Shown: positions 17,522 to 26,297 of the stretch, piece after piece | Numbering within the stretch: the first letter of the stretch is position 1 | How the letters are laid out: each line of letters starts with the position of its first letter | From: JBBQER01 sp052148155 | Lineage (GTDB): Bacteria; Actinomycetota; Acidimicrobiia; IMCC26256; PALSA-610 | DNA length: 64,000 nt | NCBI GenBank assembly: GCA_052148155.1 | Contig: JBKQIY010000019.1 | Span: 124,001 to 188,000, forward strand | Direction: 5' to 3' | Translations under genes and position numbers: made by a program | Notes under the pieces: generated by a model | Databases searched by the model: none | Told to the model about the DNA's origin: nothing | The model's input: only the letters and a program-made list of their open reading frames with translations

Positions 17522-17890
17522 CTACCGGTTGAGCGAGCGACGAACTTCGGTCGCGAGCTGGTCGAACCACTCTTCGCCCGCGAGGAGCAGATGGAAGTCG
17601 AGGAGGTCGTCGGGCGTCAGGGGTGCTCCCACCCGGGTCTCGTTCAGCTCTGCGGGGAGGCGCCAGACCTGCATGCGGACGCCGCTCGAGACCAAGAGGT
17701 CGACGATGCGCCGGCTGGCTTCCTTGGCGACGGCCCCTTGGCAATCCGGGCACCGGAAACAGTACGAACCGCGTTCGTCGTCGGCACAGACGCGAACGGT
17801 GAGGTCGTCCGCGGTCAGCTGTACATCACCGCAGCTCGGGCAATTCGCCCTAATCGTCGTCACGGCTCCGTCCCCGTCCCTGGTGGTCAT
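17522..17890 (-). CDS. Zinc-ribbon protein
   Basis: 122 residues. NCPSCGDVQL and YCFRCPDCQG give two CxxC pairs for one zinc ion, and between them TVRVCADDERGS. The C-terminus has a helix DLLDFHLLLAGEEWFDQL. The pattern is that of small actinobacterial zinc-ribbon proteins with unknown partners. The ATG at 17890 has no good ribosome site; GTG at 17857 or so would remove eleven non-conserved residues. A 7-base hairpin sits just upstream of the ATG. Confidence 0.55.
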   Translation of the reverse strand: MTTRDGDGAVTTIRANCPSCGDVQLTADDLTVRVCADDERGSYCFRCPDCQGAVAKEASRRIVDLLVSSGVRMQVWRLPAELNETRVGAPLTPDDLLDFHLLLAGEEWFDQLATEVRRSLNR

Positions 17891-17894
17891 GGAG

Positions 17895-17927
17895 CCCACG
17901 GCTGACCGCTTGACGCGCCTCCGTGGG
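17895..17927. repeat. 7-base inverted repeat before the zinc-ribbon gene
   Basis: CCCACGG (17895-17901) and CCGTGGG (17921-17927) are exact complements with a 19-base loop. The repeat lies 4 bases upstream of ATG 17890 on the minus strand, where a hairpin could block initiation. Confidence 0.4.
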
Positions 17928-18074
17928 TTACTGAGTACCCTTCGGCAGCCCAGATAGGCCGCTTGAGAGCCTGTGCCTCGATGCCTCACCGCTAGGGACG
18001 TTCGGCCTGACCCGCCGCCGCGTTCCGCGCGAACCTTGTCCGAGCCACCTTCAGGACACGAACCCGACCGACCC

Positions 18075-18770
18075 ATGACGATCACCTTTGCCCACCGGGG
18101 GGCGCGCCTCGACGAACCCGAGAACACGATCCCCGCGTTCGAGCGGGCACTCGGAGCCGGTGTGACGGGCATCGAAACCGATGTCTGGCGGTCCGCCGAC
18201 GGCGAAGTCGTCTGCTCGCACGACCCGACGGTGCGGCGGGGCCGCCGTCGCCTGCGGATCGCCGACTCGACCGCCGCCGAGCTGGCCGAGCTGTCGGTGC
18301 CGCGTCTCGCCGACGTATACGAGGAGCTCGGCACCGCGTTCGAATGTTCGGTCGACGTGAAGTCACCCGAGGCGGTCGTCGCACTCATCGAGGTGGCACG
18401 GCGCTACGAGGCCCTCGAACGACTATGGGTGTGCAGTCCGGACCTTGACGTGCTGCGACACTTGCGCAGCGAGCCCGCGGTCAAGCTCGTTCACTCGTAT
18501 CGCCGGAGCGCGATCGTGGGCCCGCTCGAACGTCACGCGTATGAACTCGGGTCGATCGGCATCGACGCGATGAACCTGCACCACAGCGAGTGGACCGCGG
18601 GCCTTGTGTCTCTGTTTCACCGATTCGACGTACGTGCGTTCGCCTGGGACACACAAGAGGTGCGGCAGCTGCGTGCGGTGCTGCGCATGCACATCGACGC
18701 GGTGTACTGCGATCGTCCCGACCGAATGGTCGCGACCGTGGCCGAATGGAACGAAAGCGACCCGGGTTAG
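18075..18770 (+). CDS. Glycerophosphodiester phosphodiesterase
   Basis: 231 residues of a TIM-barrel GDPD. The start AHRGARLDEPENTIPAFERA holds the catalytic HRG...EN; TGIETDVWRSADGEVVCSHDP supplies the metal-binding E-x-D and the second catalytic His, and VDVKSPEA the later ligand. The enzyme cleaves glycerophosphodiesters to an alcohol and glycerol 3-phosphate. The length is near the family norm (230-260). There is no signal peptide, so it is cytosolic. The stop overlaps the lepB stop on the opposite strand. Confidence 0.88.
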   Translation: MTITFAHRGARLDEPENTIPAFERALGAGVTGIETDVWRSADGEVVCSHDPTVRRGRRRLRIADSTAAELAELSVPRLADVYEELGTAFECSVDVKSPEAVVALIEVARRYEALERLWVCSPDLDVLRHLRSEPAVKLVHSYRRSAIVGPLERHAYELGSIGIDAMNLHHSEWTAGLVSLFHRFDVRAFAWDTQEVRQLRAVLRMHIDAVYCDRPDRMVATVAEWNESDPG

Positions 18771-19375
18771 AGGAAGCCCAAGCGTGACAGCGGCCATATG
18801 CGCACAAAGACGCGGCCGACGATCTTGCTTTTCGTGATGGTTCCGAAGACGCGAGAGTCTTTGGAATTGATGCGGTTGTCTCCCATCACCCAATAGGAGT
18901 TGGGCGGAATCTTGACCGGCGCGAAGTCGGACGTGTACATCCCTTGCGGCAGGTACGGCTCGGGCAGTTCCTTGTTGTTGATATACACATGGCCGCCGTG
19001 TCCGGAGACGGTCTCGCCGGGAAGTCCGACGACGCGCTTGACGAGATCGTCGATCCCGGGGTCGCTTCCTGGAGGGGCCTTGAAGACGATGATGTCGCCC
19101 CGGTGCACGTCGTGCAGCTTGTACGACAGCTTGTTGACGAGCACCCGGTCGTGGACCTTGAGGGTCGGCACCATCGACTCGGAGGGGATGTAGAACGCCT
19201 GGAACAGGAAGGTTTTGATGAGCAGGGCGATGATGAGCGCCAGCACCACGAGGCCGACCCACTCGAAAGCCATCCTGACCGCGTCGCCGCCGCTGCGTTT
19301 CGGCGGGTCGGTGACGACCGTGCCTGTCGGTCCGCCCGCACCGACAGGCTCCGGGATGTTCGATAAGGGCTCCAC
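18767..19375 (-). CDS. lepB: Signal peptidase I
   Basis: 202 residues. After a disordered N-terminus there is one membrane anchor (VGLVVLALIIALLIKTFLF), then the Ser nucleophile Ser67 in IPSESMVPTL, and Lys113 in KRVVGLPGE, the Ser-Lys dyad of LepB. WVMGDNRINSKDSR is the box E. It removes signal peptides from Sec and Tat substrates outside the membrane. The start is GTG 19375 with AGAGGA upstream. A perfect 10-base hairpin lies in its first codons (separate entry). Confidence 0.93.
   Translation of the reverse strand: MEPLSNIPEPVGAGGPTGTVVTDPPKRSGGDAVRMAFEWVGLVVLALIIALLIKTFLFQAFYIPSESMVPTLKVHDRVLVNKLSYKLHDVHRGDIIVFKAPPGSDPGIDDLVKRVVGLPGETVSGHGGHVYINNKELPEPYLPQGMYTSDFAPVKIPPNSYWVMGDNRINSKDSRVFGTITKSKIVGRVFVRIWPLSRLGFL
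19322..19349. repeat. 10-base perfect hairpin inside the 5' end of lepB
   Basis: GCCTGTCGGT (19322-19331) and ACCGACAGGC (19340-19349) are exact complements with an 8-base loop, and cover about codons 9-18 of lepB. A stem of this strength so close to the start could lower ribosome entry or act in transcript stability. Confidence 0.5.
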
Positions 19376-19412
19376 CGGGTCATCCTCTCATGCGCGAGCG
19401 CGCGCGAACGGG

Positions 19413-20429
19413 TCAGGGCGACGGCCGGGTGGCTGAGCCCTGGAGGGAGCGTCGACGGTTCGGTTGCCGGTCTGTACGTTGGTTCTGCGAATCTGAGCCT
19501 TCGTTGTAGCGAGCGAGCACCCGCCGGGCCGCGTCGGCGCCGGCCCCGCGGGTCACCTCGGGCGCGATGACGTGGGCTTCGGGTCCGAGCCGCACGAGAA
19601 GACGTTCGAGCCATGCCGGCTCGCTCACTGCGAGGACGACTTCGATCGTGCCGTCGGGCCGGGTGGTGGTCGACTCGGCCGGATATGCCTCGGCGACCCA
19701 CGCTGCGGTTGGTGCCAGCTCGACGGTGACCCGAGGATCGTCGGCGTGAGGGTGGAACACCTCGGCGATGTCGTCGTCGGTGGAGCTGGCCTCGAAGTGC
19801 TCACCGGTCGCGCGCAGCGCGCGAATGCGATCGATGCGGAACATTCGCTCGTCGTTGGCCCGGTGGCAATACGCGCTGACGTACCACTCGCCCATCGCGA
19901 AGAACGCGACCGCAGGATCGATACGTCGAGTGGTCAGATCGTCACGTCCGGCCGACCAGTAGTCGATTTCGACGCGCTCGCCCCGGATAGCCGCGTCGCG
20001 TACGGCACCCAGATGTGTTGGTTCGCCGACCTCGACGGCGACCTCCGGGAGCTCGAGTGCGTCCTCGAGCTTCGCCAGCGCGGTCGCGAGCGGCCCCTCA
20101 GGATCGCTGCCGGGAACTGCGAGCAGTGCCCGTCCGGCCGCGAGGAGGGCGAGACCCTCGGCCGGTGTCAAACGCAACGGCCGCGAGAACTTCTCGGCGA
20201 GGCGGATCGTGACGAACTCGCCGTCGTCGACGACATCGAGGTAATCCCCAGGCGAGTACGGCGGCACCCCAATCATGAGCACGAGTGAGAGGTCGTCGTC
20301 GAGTTGTTCGGCGGTCATGGCGAATCGGGCCGCGATTTCGTGCTTCGACGTGCCGGGGTGCGCGACGATCCACGGCACGATCGCGAGGATCCGTTGTATT
20401 TCGGTGCCGGCGACCGGACGGCCGCTCAC
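19413..20429 (-). CDS. pafC: WYL-domain regulator PafC
   Basis: 338 residues with an N-terminal winged helix (IQRILAIVPWIVAHPGTSKHEIAARF), a central WYL domain (RVEIDYWSAGRDDLTTRRIDPAVAFF, EWYVSAYCHRANDERMFRIDRI) and a C-terminal WCX domain. In mycobacteria PafB and PafC form a heterodimeric activator of DNA-damage genes independent of LexA; it is thought to respond to single-stranded DNA through WYL. The GTG start overlaps the pafB stop by GTGA, so the two subunits are made together. Confidence 0.9.
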   Translation of the reverse strand: MSGRPVAGTEIQRILAIVPWIVAHPGTSKHEIAARFAMTAEQLDDDLSLVLMIGVPPYSPGDYLDVVDDGEFVTIRLAEKFSRPLRLTPAEGLALLAAGRALLAVPGSDPEGPLATALAKLEDALELPEVAVEVGEPTHLGAVRDAAIRGERVEIDYWSAGRDDLTTRRIDPAVAFFAMGEWYVSAYCHRANDERMFRIDRIRALRATGEHFEASSTDDDIAEVFHPHADDPRVTVELAPTAAWVAEAYPAESTTTRPDGTIEVVLAVSEPAWLERLLVRLGPEAHVIAPEVTRGAGADAARRVLARYNEGSDSQNQRTDRQPNRRRSLQGSATRPSP

Positions 20430-21364
20430 GAGGTACCGGCCGCCACGGCTTCGAGCCACTCGATCATGTCCGCGCGGACGTCGGGTGGGTCGAGGATCTC
20501 GGCGTGCTCGAGGAACCCGAGCACGAAGCTGCGGAACGCGGCCCGGTTCGTCATCGTGACCTCGACGATGGTGTCGCCCCCGGATGCCGAGTTGGGCTCG
20601 ACGTGCGCTTCCGATCCGAGCGCGGCGAGCACGCCTTGGGCATGATCGGCGTCCACCGCGATGCGCACGCTGACGGCTGGGGCATCGCCGAGCATCCACG
20701 CGCGGTCTTCGATGTGATCGTCGGCTCGAAAGTCGGCGGGCACAACGAAGCTGTCCGCGTCTGCGAGTTCGACGTCGCCGTCGATCCGATCCGCGCGGAA
20801 CGCGCGAATCGCGTCGCGCATGTGGTCGAATCCGACGACGTACCAATGTCCACGTTTCGACGACAATCCCCACGGCTCGAGGGTGCGCGCCTCCCCGCGG
20901 TAGGTGAAGTGCACGACCGCTCGGCGCCGGAAGGCCTCGAAGAGTGTCGCGAGCGCGGGAGCGATCGGGAGAGAAGCGATCGGCGCGGCGGTGTGGTCGC
21001 CGACGCCGCCGAGCTTCATGAGCGCGCCGTGTCCGGTACTGTCGCCGAGCGAAATCGCGCTCACCGCGACTCGCAACGCGGCGGTCTCGTCGGGCGTCAG
21101 TCCAAGGTCGGGCAGGCAATAGTCGCCGGGACGGACGCGGTAACCCACTTCGGTGCCGTCGCCGATCGTTTCCATGGTGATCGGGACGCCCATCCCCCGC
21201 AGGATTTCCTTGTCGCGCTCGAATGCGCGCCGATTCGCCTCGGGTTGTGCCGGGTAGCCGGCGATCTCGCGCACGTACTCCTCACGAGTGCGCGAGATTT
21301 GGGTGTCGAGCATCAGGGCGAGCAGGTTGAGCACACGTTCGACCCGCGAGGGAGCGTCAGCCAC
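20426..21364 (-). CDS. pafB: WYL-domain regulator PafB
   Basis: 312 residues with the same plan as PafC: winged helix (VERVLNLLALMLDTQISRT), WYL domain (VVHFTYRGEARTLEPWGLSSK, HWYVVGFDHMRDAIRAFR) and WCX domain. It lies downstream of pafA and DUF3866, as pafB follows pafA in M. tuberculosis (Rv2097c-Rv2095c). DNA-damage control is established for the mycobacterial pair; here it is inferred by homology and context. Confidence 0.9.
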   Translation of the reverse strand: MADAPSRVERVLNLLALMLDTQISRTREEYVREIAGYPAQPEANRRAFERDKEILRGMGVPITMETIGDGTEVGYRVRPGDYCLPDLGLTPDETAALRVAVSAISLGDSTGHGALMKLGGVGDHTAAPIASLPIAPALATLFEAFRRRAVVHFTYRGEARTLEPWGLSSKRGHWYVVGFDHMRDAIRAFRADRIDGDVELADADSFVVPADFRADDHIEDRAWMLGDAPAVSVRIAVDADHAQGVLAALGSEAHVEPNSASGGDTIVEVTMTNRAAFRSFVLGFLEHAEILDPPDVRADMIEWLEAVAAGTS

Positions 21365-21399
21365 CGCGGCAGGCTATCCAGGCGCCGCGGTGGCGCCGG

Positions 21400-22461
21400 T
21401 CAGCGAACGCGGTGTGCGGCGACGATGCCGGCGGCGGCGGCAGCTTCGAACATGACGGGATCGTCCGCGGCCGGTCGGCCCATCGACATGACGTCGAGAT
21501 CGAGCGACGCTAAGAGCTCGACCGCGCCGGCGGGCGCGACGTCGATCAGTGTGTGGCGGTCGGCGAGGCCGCTCGAAACGAGGTCGGCTCGCAAGACGCG
21601 CTCCGCTTCGCCGCCGACGCAGGGCACCGCAAGCAACGCGCGTCCTCGCGTCGCGATCGTGAGCGCGGTCGCGCTGTGGTGCGACAGGCCACGGTGGCGC
21701 CTGCGAGGATCGGCGAACGACACGCGCAGGCATGCGATCGGTACCCCGCCGAGTCCGGCCGCGGCGTCGAGGACAGGGCCGACCTCGATGCCGCTGAATC
21801 CGAGCCGGGTCGCGGTCCCGACGCTGCCGGGCCCCATTGCGACGATCGCGGCGTCGGCGTGGATGATGTGATGCGCGATTGCGAGCGCGCTGTACACCGA
21901 GACCGCTTCGTAGTCACCGCCGAACGCGTGCCCACAGGTGATCGTGGCGTCGAGCAGCGTTCGCTCGCGGAGCTGGGCGACGAGGTCGGAAAGGGCGAGT
22001 GGGAGCGCGGCGGCGTCGGTCATCACGTACGCGAGTCGCAGATCCGGTCGCTCACGCTTGAACGCAGCCGCGACGGCGGGGACCTGGCTGTGCAGCGCGG
22101 CCGCGACGACCGGCATGCCGTCGATCGAAGTGGCATCGGTCAGCTCGGCCCAACGTTCCTCGCTGCTTGCGACGTCGGTTTGCACGCTCGTGTAGCGAGC
22201 CTTCATGAGGTGGCCCGGTCCCGGCGCGACGTAGTGGTCGCGGGCCAGGTTCCAGTGCACGACGTGCCAGCCTCCGGTCCCGAGTCCGAGATCGACCGCT
22301 GTCGTGTTCACGACGACACGATCACCGGCTTCGACCGGCCCGGTCAGCTGGGTGAGGACGTAGGCCCGCTCGGCTGTCCCATCGAGCAGGATTTCGACCC
22401 GTTGCAGTCCGGCCCGCTCCTCGAGGATCCGTTCGACCTTCCCGGACCTGAACGCGGGCAC
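21400..22461 (-). CDS. DUF3866-family protein
   Basis: 353 residues. The N-terminus forms a small beta domain (RVEILLDGTAERAYVLTQLTG, VVVNTTAVDLGLGTGGWHVV), followed by PGPGHLMKARYT, the DUF3866 hallmark, then a repeated alpha/beta region (AIVAMGPGSVGTATRLGFSG). Present across actinobacteria and some Firmicutes and of unknown function. It starts 7 bases after pafA ends and precedes pafB, so it is likely part of the proteasome-accessory transcript. No catalytic motif is evident. Confidence 0.8.
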   Translation of the reverse strand: MPAFRSGKVERILEERAGLQRVEILLDGTAERAYVLTQLTGPVEAGDRVVVNTTAVDLGLGTGGWHVVHWNLARDHYVAPGPGHLMKARYTSVQTDVASSEERWAELTDATSIDGMPVVAAALHSQVPAVAAAFKRERPDLRLAYVMTDAAALPLALSDLVAQLRERTLLDATITCGHAFGGDYEAVSVYSALAIAHHIIHADAAIVAMGPGSVGTATRLGFSGIEVGPVLDAAAGLGGVPIACLRVSFADPRRRHRGLSHHSATALTIATRGRALLAVPCVGGEAERVLRADLVSSGLADRHTLIDVAPAGAVELLASLDLDVMSMGRPAADDPVMFEAAAAAGIVAAHRVR

Positions 22462-22468
22462 GCCGGAC

Positions 22469-23827
22469 CTATAACGAAGCGATGAGACGTTCGACGCGCT
22501 CGTCGCGCGACTTGAAAGGATCTTTGCACAGCACGGTGCGCTGGGCTTGGTCGTTGAGTTTGAGGTGCACCCAGTCGACGGTGTAGTCGCGCTTGCGTTC
22601 TTTGGCTCGCTTGATGAACGCGCCCCTGAGTCGAGCGCGCGTTGTTTGGGGCGGCGTATTGATCGCTTCGTTGATCTCCTCGTCGGTGACGATGCGCTCG
22701 ACCTGATTGCGTCGTTCGAGCAGGTAGTACAGGGAGCGCGATCTCGTCACGTCGTGATACGCGAGGTCGAGGAGCGACACCCGGGGATGCGTCAACGGCA
22801 ATGATCCACGGGTGCGATACGAATCGATCAGGTTGAGTTTGATGACCCAGTCGACTTCGGTGGTGAGTTTGAGCGGATCCTGCTCGAGGTGACTCATGAC
22901 GTGTTCCCACATCTCGAGTGCCTTTTGCTCGAGCGGCGGCAGTCCGTGACGCTTGGCGAAGCGAAGCGCTCGATTCAGGTACTCCGCCTGAATGTCGATC
23001 GCCGAGAGCTCCCGGCCGTTGGCCAGACGCACCCGACGTCGGCACGTGATGTCGTGACTGATCTCACGGATCGCGCGGATCGGGTTCTCGAGCGTGAGAT
23101 CACGCCACGGTGCGCCGTCGTCTTCGAGCATGCGCAAAATGATCGAGGTCGCGCCCATCTTCAGAAAGGTCGCGTATTCGCTCATATTGGAGTCGCCCAC
23201 GATCACGTGCAGACGGCGGAACCGCTCGGCGTCTGCGTGAGGCTCGTCGCGGGTGTTGATGATCGGGCGCGATCGTGTCGTCGCGCTCGACACGCCCTCC
23301 CAGATGTGTTCGGCGCGCTGCGCGATGCAGTACATCGCTCCGCGCGCCGTTTGCAACACCTTGCCCGCTCCCGCGTATACCTGGCGGGTGACGAGAAACG
23401 GGATCAAGACGTCGGTGAACTTGGAGAAGTCGCCCTCGCGCTCGACGAGATAATTTTCGTGGCACCCGTAGGAGTTGCCGGCGCTGTCGGTGTTGTTCTT
23501 GAAGAGGAACACCTCACCGCGAATGCCCTCTTCCCGCAGCCGCTGTTCGGCGCTCTGAACGAGCCCTTCGAGGATCCGCTCCCCCGCCTTGTCGTGCACG
23601 ACAACGTCGTGTATCGAGTCGCATTCGGGAGTCGCGTACTCGGGATGGCTCCCGACGTCGAGGTAGAGCCGAGCTCCGTTCTCGAGGAAGACGTTGCTCG
23701 ACCGGCCCCACGAGACGACCCGCCGGAACAGGTAGCGGGCGACCTCATCAGGGCTCAGTCGCCGCTGCCCGCGGAGCGTGCACGTGACGCCATACTCGTT
23801 CTCGAGGCCGAAGATCCGCCGCTCCAT
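22469..23827 (-). CDS. pafA: Pup-protein ligase PafA
   Basis: 452 residues. The N-terminal RRIFGLENEYGVT and the ATP/Mg site GSHPEYATPE, then FLFKNNTDSAGNSYGCHENY and INTRDEPHAD are carboxylate-amine ligase signatures. The enzyme joins the C-terminal Glu of Pup to Lys side chains of target proteins. It lacks the N-terminal loop that marks Dop, which separates it from the homologue at 26505-27995. The ATG at 23827 is 7 bases from TACACT, so the mRNA may be leaderless. Confidence 0.96.
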   Translation of the reverse strand: MERRIFGLENEYGVTCTLRGQRRLSPDEVARYLFRRVVSWGRSSNVFLENGARLYLDVGSHPEYATPECDSIHDVVVHDKAGERILEGLVQSAEQRLREEGIRGEVFLFKNNTDSAGNSYGCHENYLVEREGDFSKFTDVLIPFLVTRQVYAGAGKVLQTARGAMYCIAQRAEHIWEGVSSATTRSRPIINTRDEPHADAERFRRLHVIVGDSNMSEYATFLKMGATSIILRMLEDDGAPWRDLTLENPIRAIREISHDITCRRRVRLANGRELSAIDIQAEYLNRALRFAKRHGLPPLEQKALEMWEHVMSHLEQDPLKLTTEVDWVIKLNLIDSYRTRGSLPLTHPRVSLLDLAYHDVTRSRSLYYLLERRNQVERIVTDEEINEAINTPPQTTRARLRGAFIKRAKERKRDYTVDWVHLKLNDQAQRTVLCKDPFKSRDERVERLIASL

Positions 23828-23834
23828 CGTGGCG

Positions 23835-23840
23835 AGTGTA
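23835..23840 (-). promoter_or_regulatory. -10 box (TACACT) for a leaderless pafA mRNA
   Basis: TACACT on the minus strand ends 7 bases before ATG 23827. No ribosome site lies between them, so the transcript would begin at the ATG. Confidence 0.5.
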
Positions 23841-23924
23841 CGAGTTCAAGCGTCGAGCTCGGGCTCTGGTACCTGTTCTGTGGCCAGACTGTGGCTCCAG
23901 GCGGTGCCGGGGCTCGGGCGCTCA

Positions 23925-23930
23925 TACACT
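23925..23930 (+). promoter_or_regulatory. -10 box (TACACT) of the divergent small gene
   Basis: TACACT ends 6 bases before GTG 23937, the same arrangement and same hexamer as on the pafA side. AAGGGG at 23932-23937 could instead serve ATG 23946. Confidence 0.45.
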
Positions 23931-23936
23931 CAAGGG

Positions 23937-24287
23937 GTGGTCCCGATGAGCCGCCTGACATCGCTCCAGGGAACGTTCCGTGCACACGTGCTGGCCGCGC
24001 GACTCCTCGACGAGGGATTCGACGTCGAACTGCGCGGCGCCCTCGACGGTCCCTACGGTCTCACTGTCGGCGATCTGGCGCGCGTCGACGTGTACGTGCC
24101 GGGAGATCAGATCGAAGAAGCGAGCATGGTGCTGCTCGTCACCGAAGTCGACGAGGTCGACGACCGATTCGACGACGATCGCCCACCGGCAGGCGCTCGG
24201 CGCCATGTGCGCGGACGTGCGGTTGCCGCGCTGATCCTGTTCGTGCTCATTGCCGGTCCGCTCGCGCAAGTCTTGCGCTGGTACTGA
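23937..24287 (+). CDS. DUF2007-like protein with C-terminal membrane helix
   Basis: About 116 residues. The first 70 (LTSLQGTFRAHVLAARLLDE, FDVELRG, DVYVPGDQIEEASMVL) resemble DUF2007 domains, small alpha/beta domains seen in putative signal proteins. The C-terminus has a basic linker and one membrane helix (VAALILFVLIAGPLAQVL). Both GTG 23937 (leaderless) and ATG 23946 are plausible starts. It lies divergently between pafA and prcA, and no link with the proteasome is known. Confidence 0.55.
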   Translation: MVPMSRLTSLQGTFRAHVLAARLLDEGFDVELRGALDGPYGLTVGDLARVDVYVPGDQIEEASMVLLVTEVDEVDDRFDDDRPPAGARRHVRGRAVAALILFVLIAGPLAQVLRWY

Positions 24288-24323
24288 CCGTCCGATTTCG
24301 CCGGCGCGGCATCCGCCTGGGCG

Positions 24324-25010
24324 CTACTTGGAGTTCAGCAGTCCGGTCAGCTCGGCGTTCTTGATGCGTCGGAAGGCGCGGCGTGGGCGTGCACGTTCGA
24401 GCAGCGCGACCTCGAGATGCTCGGCGCCCAGTGAGGCGCCGTCGGAACCGAGGACACGTGCGCCAAGTTTCAGCGCGTCGCCGAGCTCCATGGCGTCAGC
24501 GAATTGTGTCTCGAGCGCTTCGGTGATCTGTTCGGTTTGGCCGCCGAGCACGGCGTAACGGCGTTCGTCGATCACGACCCCGTCGTAAAAGAGGTGATAC
24601 ATCTCGGCGTGGTCGTCGCCGCTGCGTCCAACTTCGGCCACGAGGAGTTCGACCTCGTACGGCTTCATCTCGTGCGTGAACACCTGGCCGAGCGTCTGCG
24701 CATACGCGTTGGCGAGCTCTTTGGCTGAGACATCTTCGCGGGAGTACGAGTAGCCCTTGAGATCGGCGTGTCGTACCCCGGCGACCCGCAACATCTGGAA
24801 TTCGTTGTACTTGCCCACCGCGGCGAACGCAACCCGGTCGTAGATCTCGCTGATTTTCGACAGTGTGCGTGATCCGTTGTCGGCGACGATCAGCACGCCC
24901 GGCGCGCACTCAAGCGCAACCAGGCTTCGACCGCGAGCGATGCCCTTGCGCGCGTAGTCCGCGCGGTCCTTCATGACCTGCTCGGGAGAAACGTAGAAAG
25001 GCATGTTCAT
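24324..25010 (-). CDS. prcA: Proteasome alpha subunit
   Basis: 228 residues of the Ntn-hydrolase alpha type, without the catalytic Thr. The N-terminus FYVSPEQVMKDRADYARKGIA forms the H0 and H1 region, and GRSLVALEC, DNGSRTLSKIS and VGKYNEF are family landmarks. The alpha rings gate the 20S core and bind the ATPase. ATG 25010 is preceded by GGAGG at 10 bases. The gap of 73 bases to prcB and the same order as in M. tuberculosis support co-transcription. Confidence 0.95.
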   Translation of the reverse strand: MNMPFYVSPEQVMKDRADYARKGIARGRSLVALECAPGVLIVADNGSRTLSKISEIYDRVAFAAVGKYNEFQMLRVAGVRHADLKGYSYSREDVSAKELANAYAQTLGQVFTHEMKPYEVELLVAEVGRSGDDHAEMYHLFYDGVVIDERRYAVLGGQTEQITEALETQFADAMELGDALKLGARVLGSDGASLGAEHLEVALLERARPRRAFRRIKNAELTGLLNSK

Positions 25011-25083
25011 GCGGTTTGGACCTCCGGCCGATGACCGGACAACACCCCGGCAATGTTCGGGCGTCCAGATGTCCGCCTGGCCT

Positions 25084-25905
25084 TCATCGGGGGTCACCTC
25101 CGCCGCGTTCGGGACCGTCGAGGAGCGCTCGGCTGCGTGTCTCGACGTCGGACTCGTCGAGGGCCCGGAAGCCGTCCGCGTCGATCGCGGCGACGAGCGG
25201 GAAGATGCCCCGCACGAGGTCAGGTCCGCCGGTCGCGACATCTTCGTCCGCGGCCGCGAACAGCGATCGGATCGCCAGGGCGACGGTGTCGTCGAGGGAC
25301 ATACCGTCGGTCCAGCCCGACTTGATCCAGTTGCGGGCGTGGATGCTGCCCGACCCCTGCCCCTGGTAGTCGGTCTCTTCGTAGCGTCCGCCGGTCACGT
25401 CGTACGAGAAGACTCGGCCGCGTTCGCGGTGCTGGTCGTAACCGGCGAACAGCGGCACGACCGCAAGGCCCTGCATCGCGGCCGGCAAGTTCGCTCGTAC
25501 CAGCAGGCCGAGCTGGTTGGCTTTGCCTTCGAGGCTGAGGACCTCGCCTTGTACCTTTTCGTAGTGTTCGAGCTGGGTCTGGAACAGCTTGACCATTTCG
25601 ATCGCCGGCCCGGCCGCTCCCGCGATCGCCACGCCGGAAAAATCGTCGGCGGCGAACACTTTGTCTATGCGCCGGTTGGCGATCGTGTAGCCCGCGGTCG
25701 CTCGCCGGTCACCGGCCATCACGACGCCGCCGGCGTAGCGGACGGCGACCACGGTCGTGCCGTGGGGCAGGTCCAAGGGCGCGGTTCCGCCCGTCGCGCC
25801 GGCCCCCGGGAGCTGGTGCGGGCTCACTCGGCGCAGAAGATCGGCGAACGAGGGTCCGGGGTCGATATTCGAGGCGAACAGCGGTAACGAGCTCGGTTCA
25901 GACAT
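25084..25905 (-). CDS. prcB: Proteasome beta subunit
   Basis: 273 residues including a propeptide of 49. The mature protein should begin at Thr50 (PHG/TTVVAVRYAGGVV), where autocleavage exposes the nucleophile; DRRATAGYTIANRRIDKVF carries the conserved Asp and Lys region and GSGSIHARNWI the later residues. The beta rings hold the proteolytic sites. It lies 392 bases after pup, a larger gap than in M. tuberculosis. Confidence 0.96.
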   Translation of the reverse strand: MSEPSSLPLFASNIDPGPSFADLLRRVSPHQLPGAGATGGTAPLDLPHGTTVVAVRYAGGVVMAGDRRATAGYTIANRRIDKVFAADDFSGVAIAGAAGPAIEMVKLFQTQLEHYEKVQGEVLSLEGKANQLGLLVRANLPAAMQGLAVVPLFAGYDQHRERGRVFSYDVTGGRYEETDYQGQGSGSIHARNWIKSGWTDGMSLDDTVALAIRSLFAAADEDVATGGPDLVRGIFPLVAAIDADGFRALDESDVETRSRALLDGPERGGGDPR

Positions 25906-26297
25906 CGAGCGCGGAGCCTACAGCCGGATCTCAGCAACCCGGCGCGACCGTCTGCGCCCGCCCGTCGGTTCGCTCCAACTGACGCGTTCGACCGGGAATG
26001 CTGGGTTCGCGGCGCGTCGTGCCGACCTCGCGCGTCGTTCGAACGCCATCGGTATTCGTCGGCCTCGGCCGACGCACACATCCAACGTGGGTGTGCGGTC
26101 AGGCGATCTCGTCGGCTCGGCGAACGCCAACCATGGGGGGCTCGCAGTCCGAACTATGACCGTCGTGTGTGTGTGCCGCACGGCAACCGACGTTGAGGGC
26201 CTCGTCGCCCGTCAGACAGCACGACCTTCACCCCGCGGGCGGACAACTGGTCGAGTTGGCTTGCGCCAGCGTTGCACGTCCGCCGGCCTGCCTGTCG
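25906..26297. other. 392-base gap between pup and prcB
   Basis: I find no supported gene. CGCACAC (26073-26079) and GTGTGCG (26091-26097) form a 7-base hairpin with an 11-base loop. On the minus strand the frame after the pup stop stays open for about 45 codons (QLDQLSARGVKVVLSDGRR) but has no start. A promoter for prcBA or a regulatory leader would fit this position. Confidence 0.4.

Noticed and set aside
20285..21871. Open frame of about 528 codons on the + strand
   Set aside because: Antisense to pafB and DUF3866 and rich in Arg and Ala without motifs.
26160..26297. In-frame continuation after the pup stop codon as a Pup extension
   Set aside because: Pup ends in the expected GGQ with a normal stop; the following 45 codons lack a start and family match.
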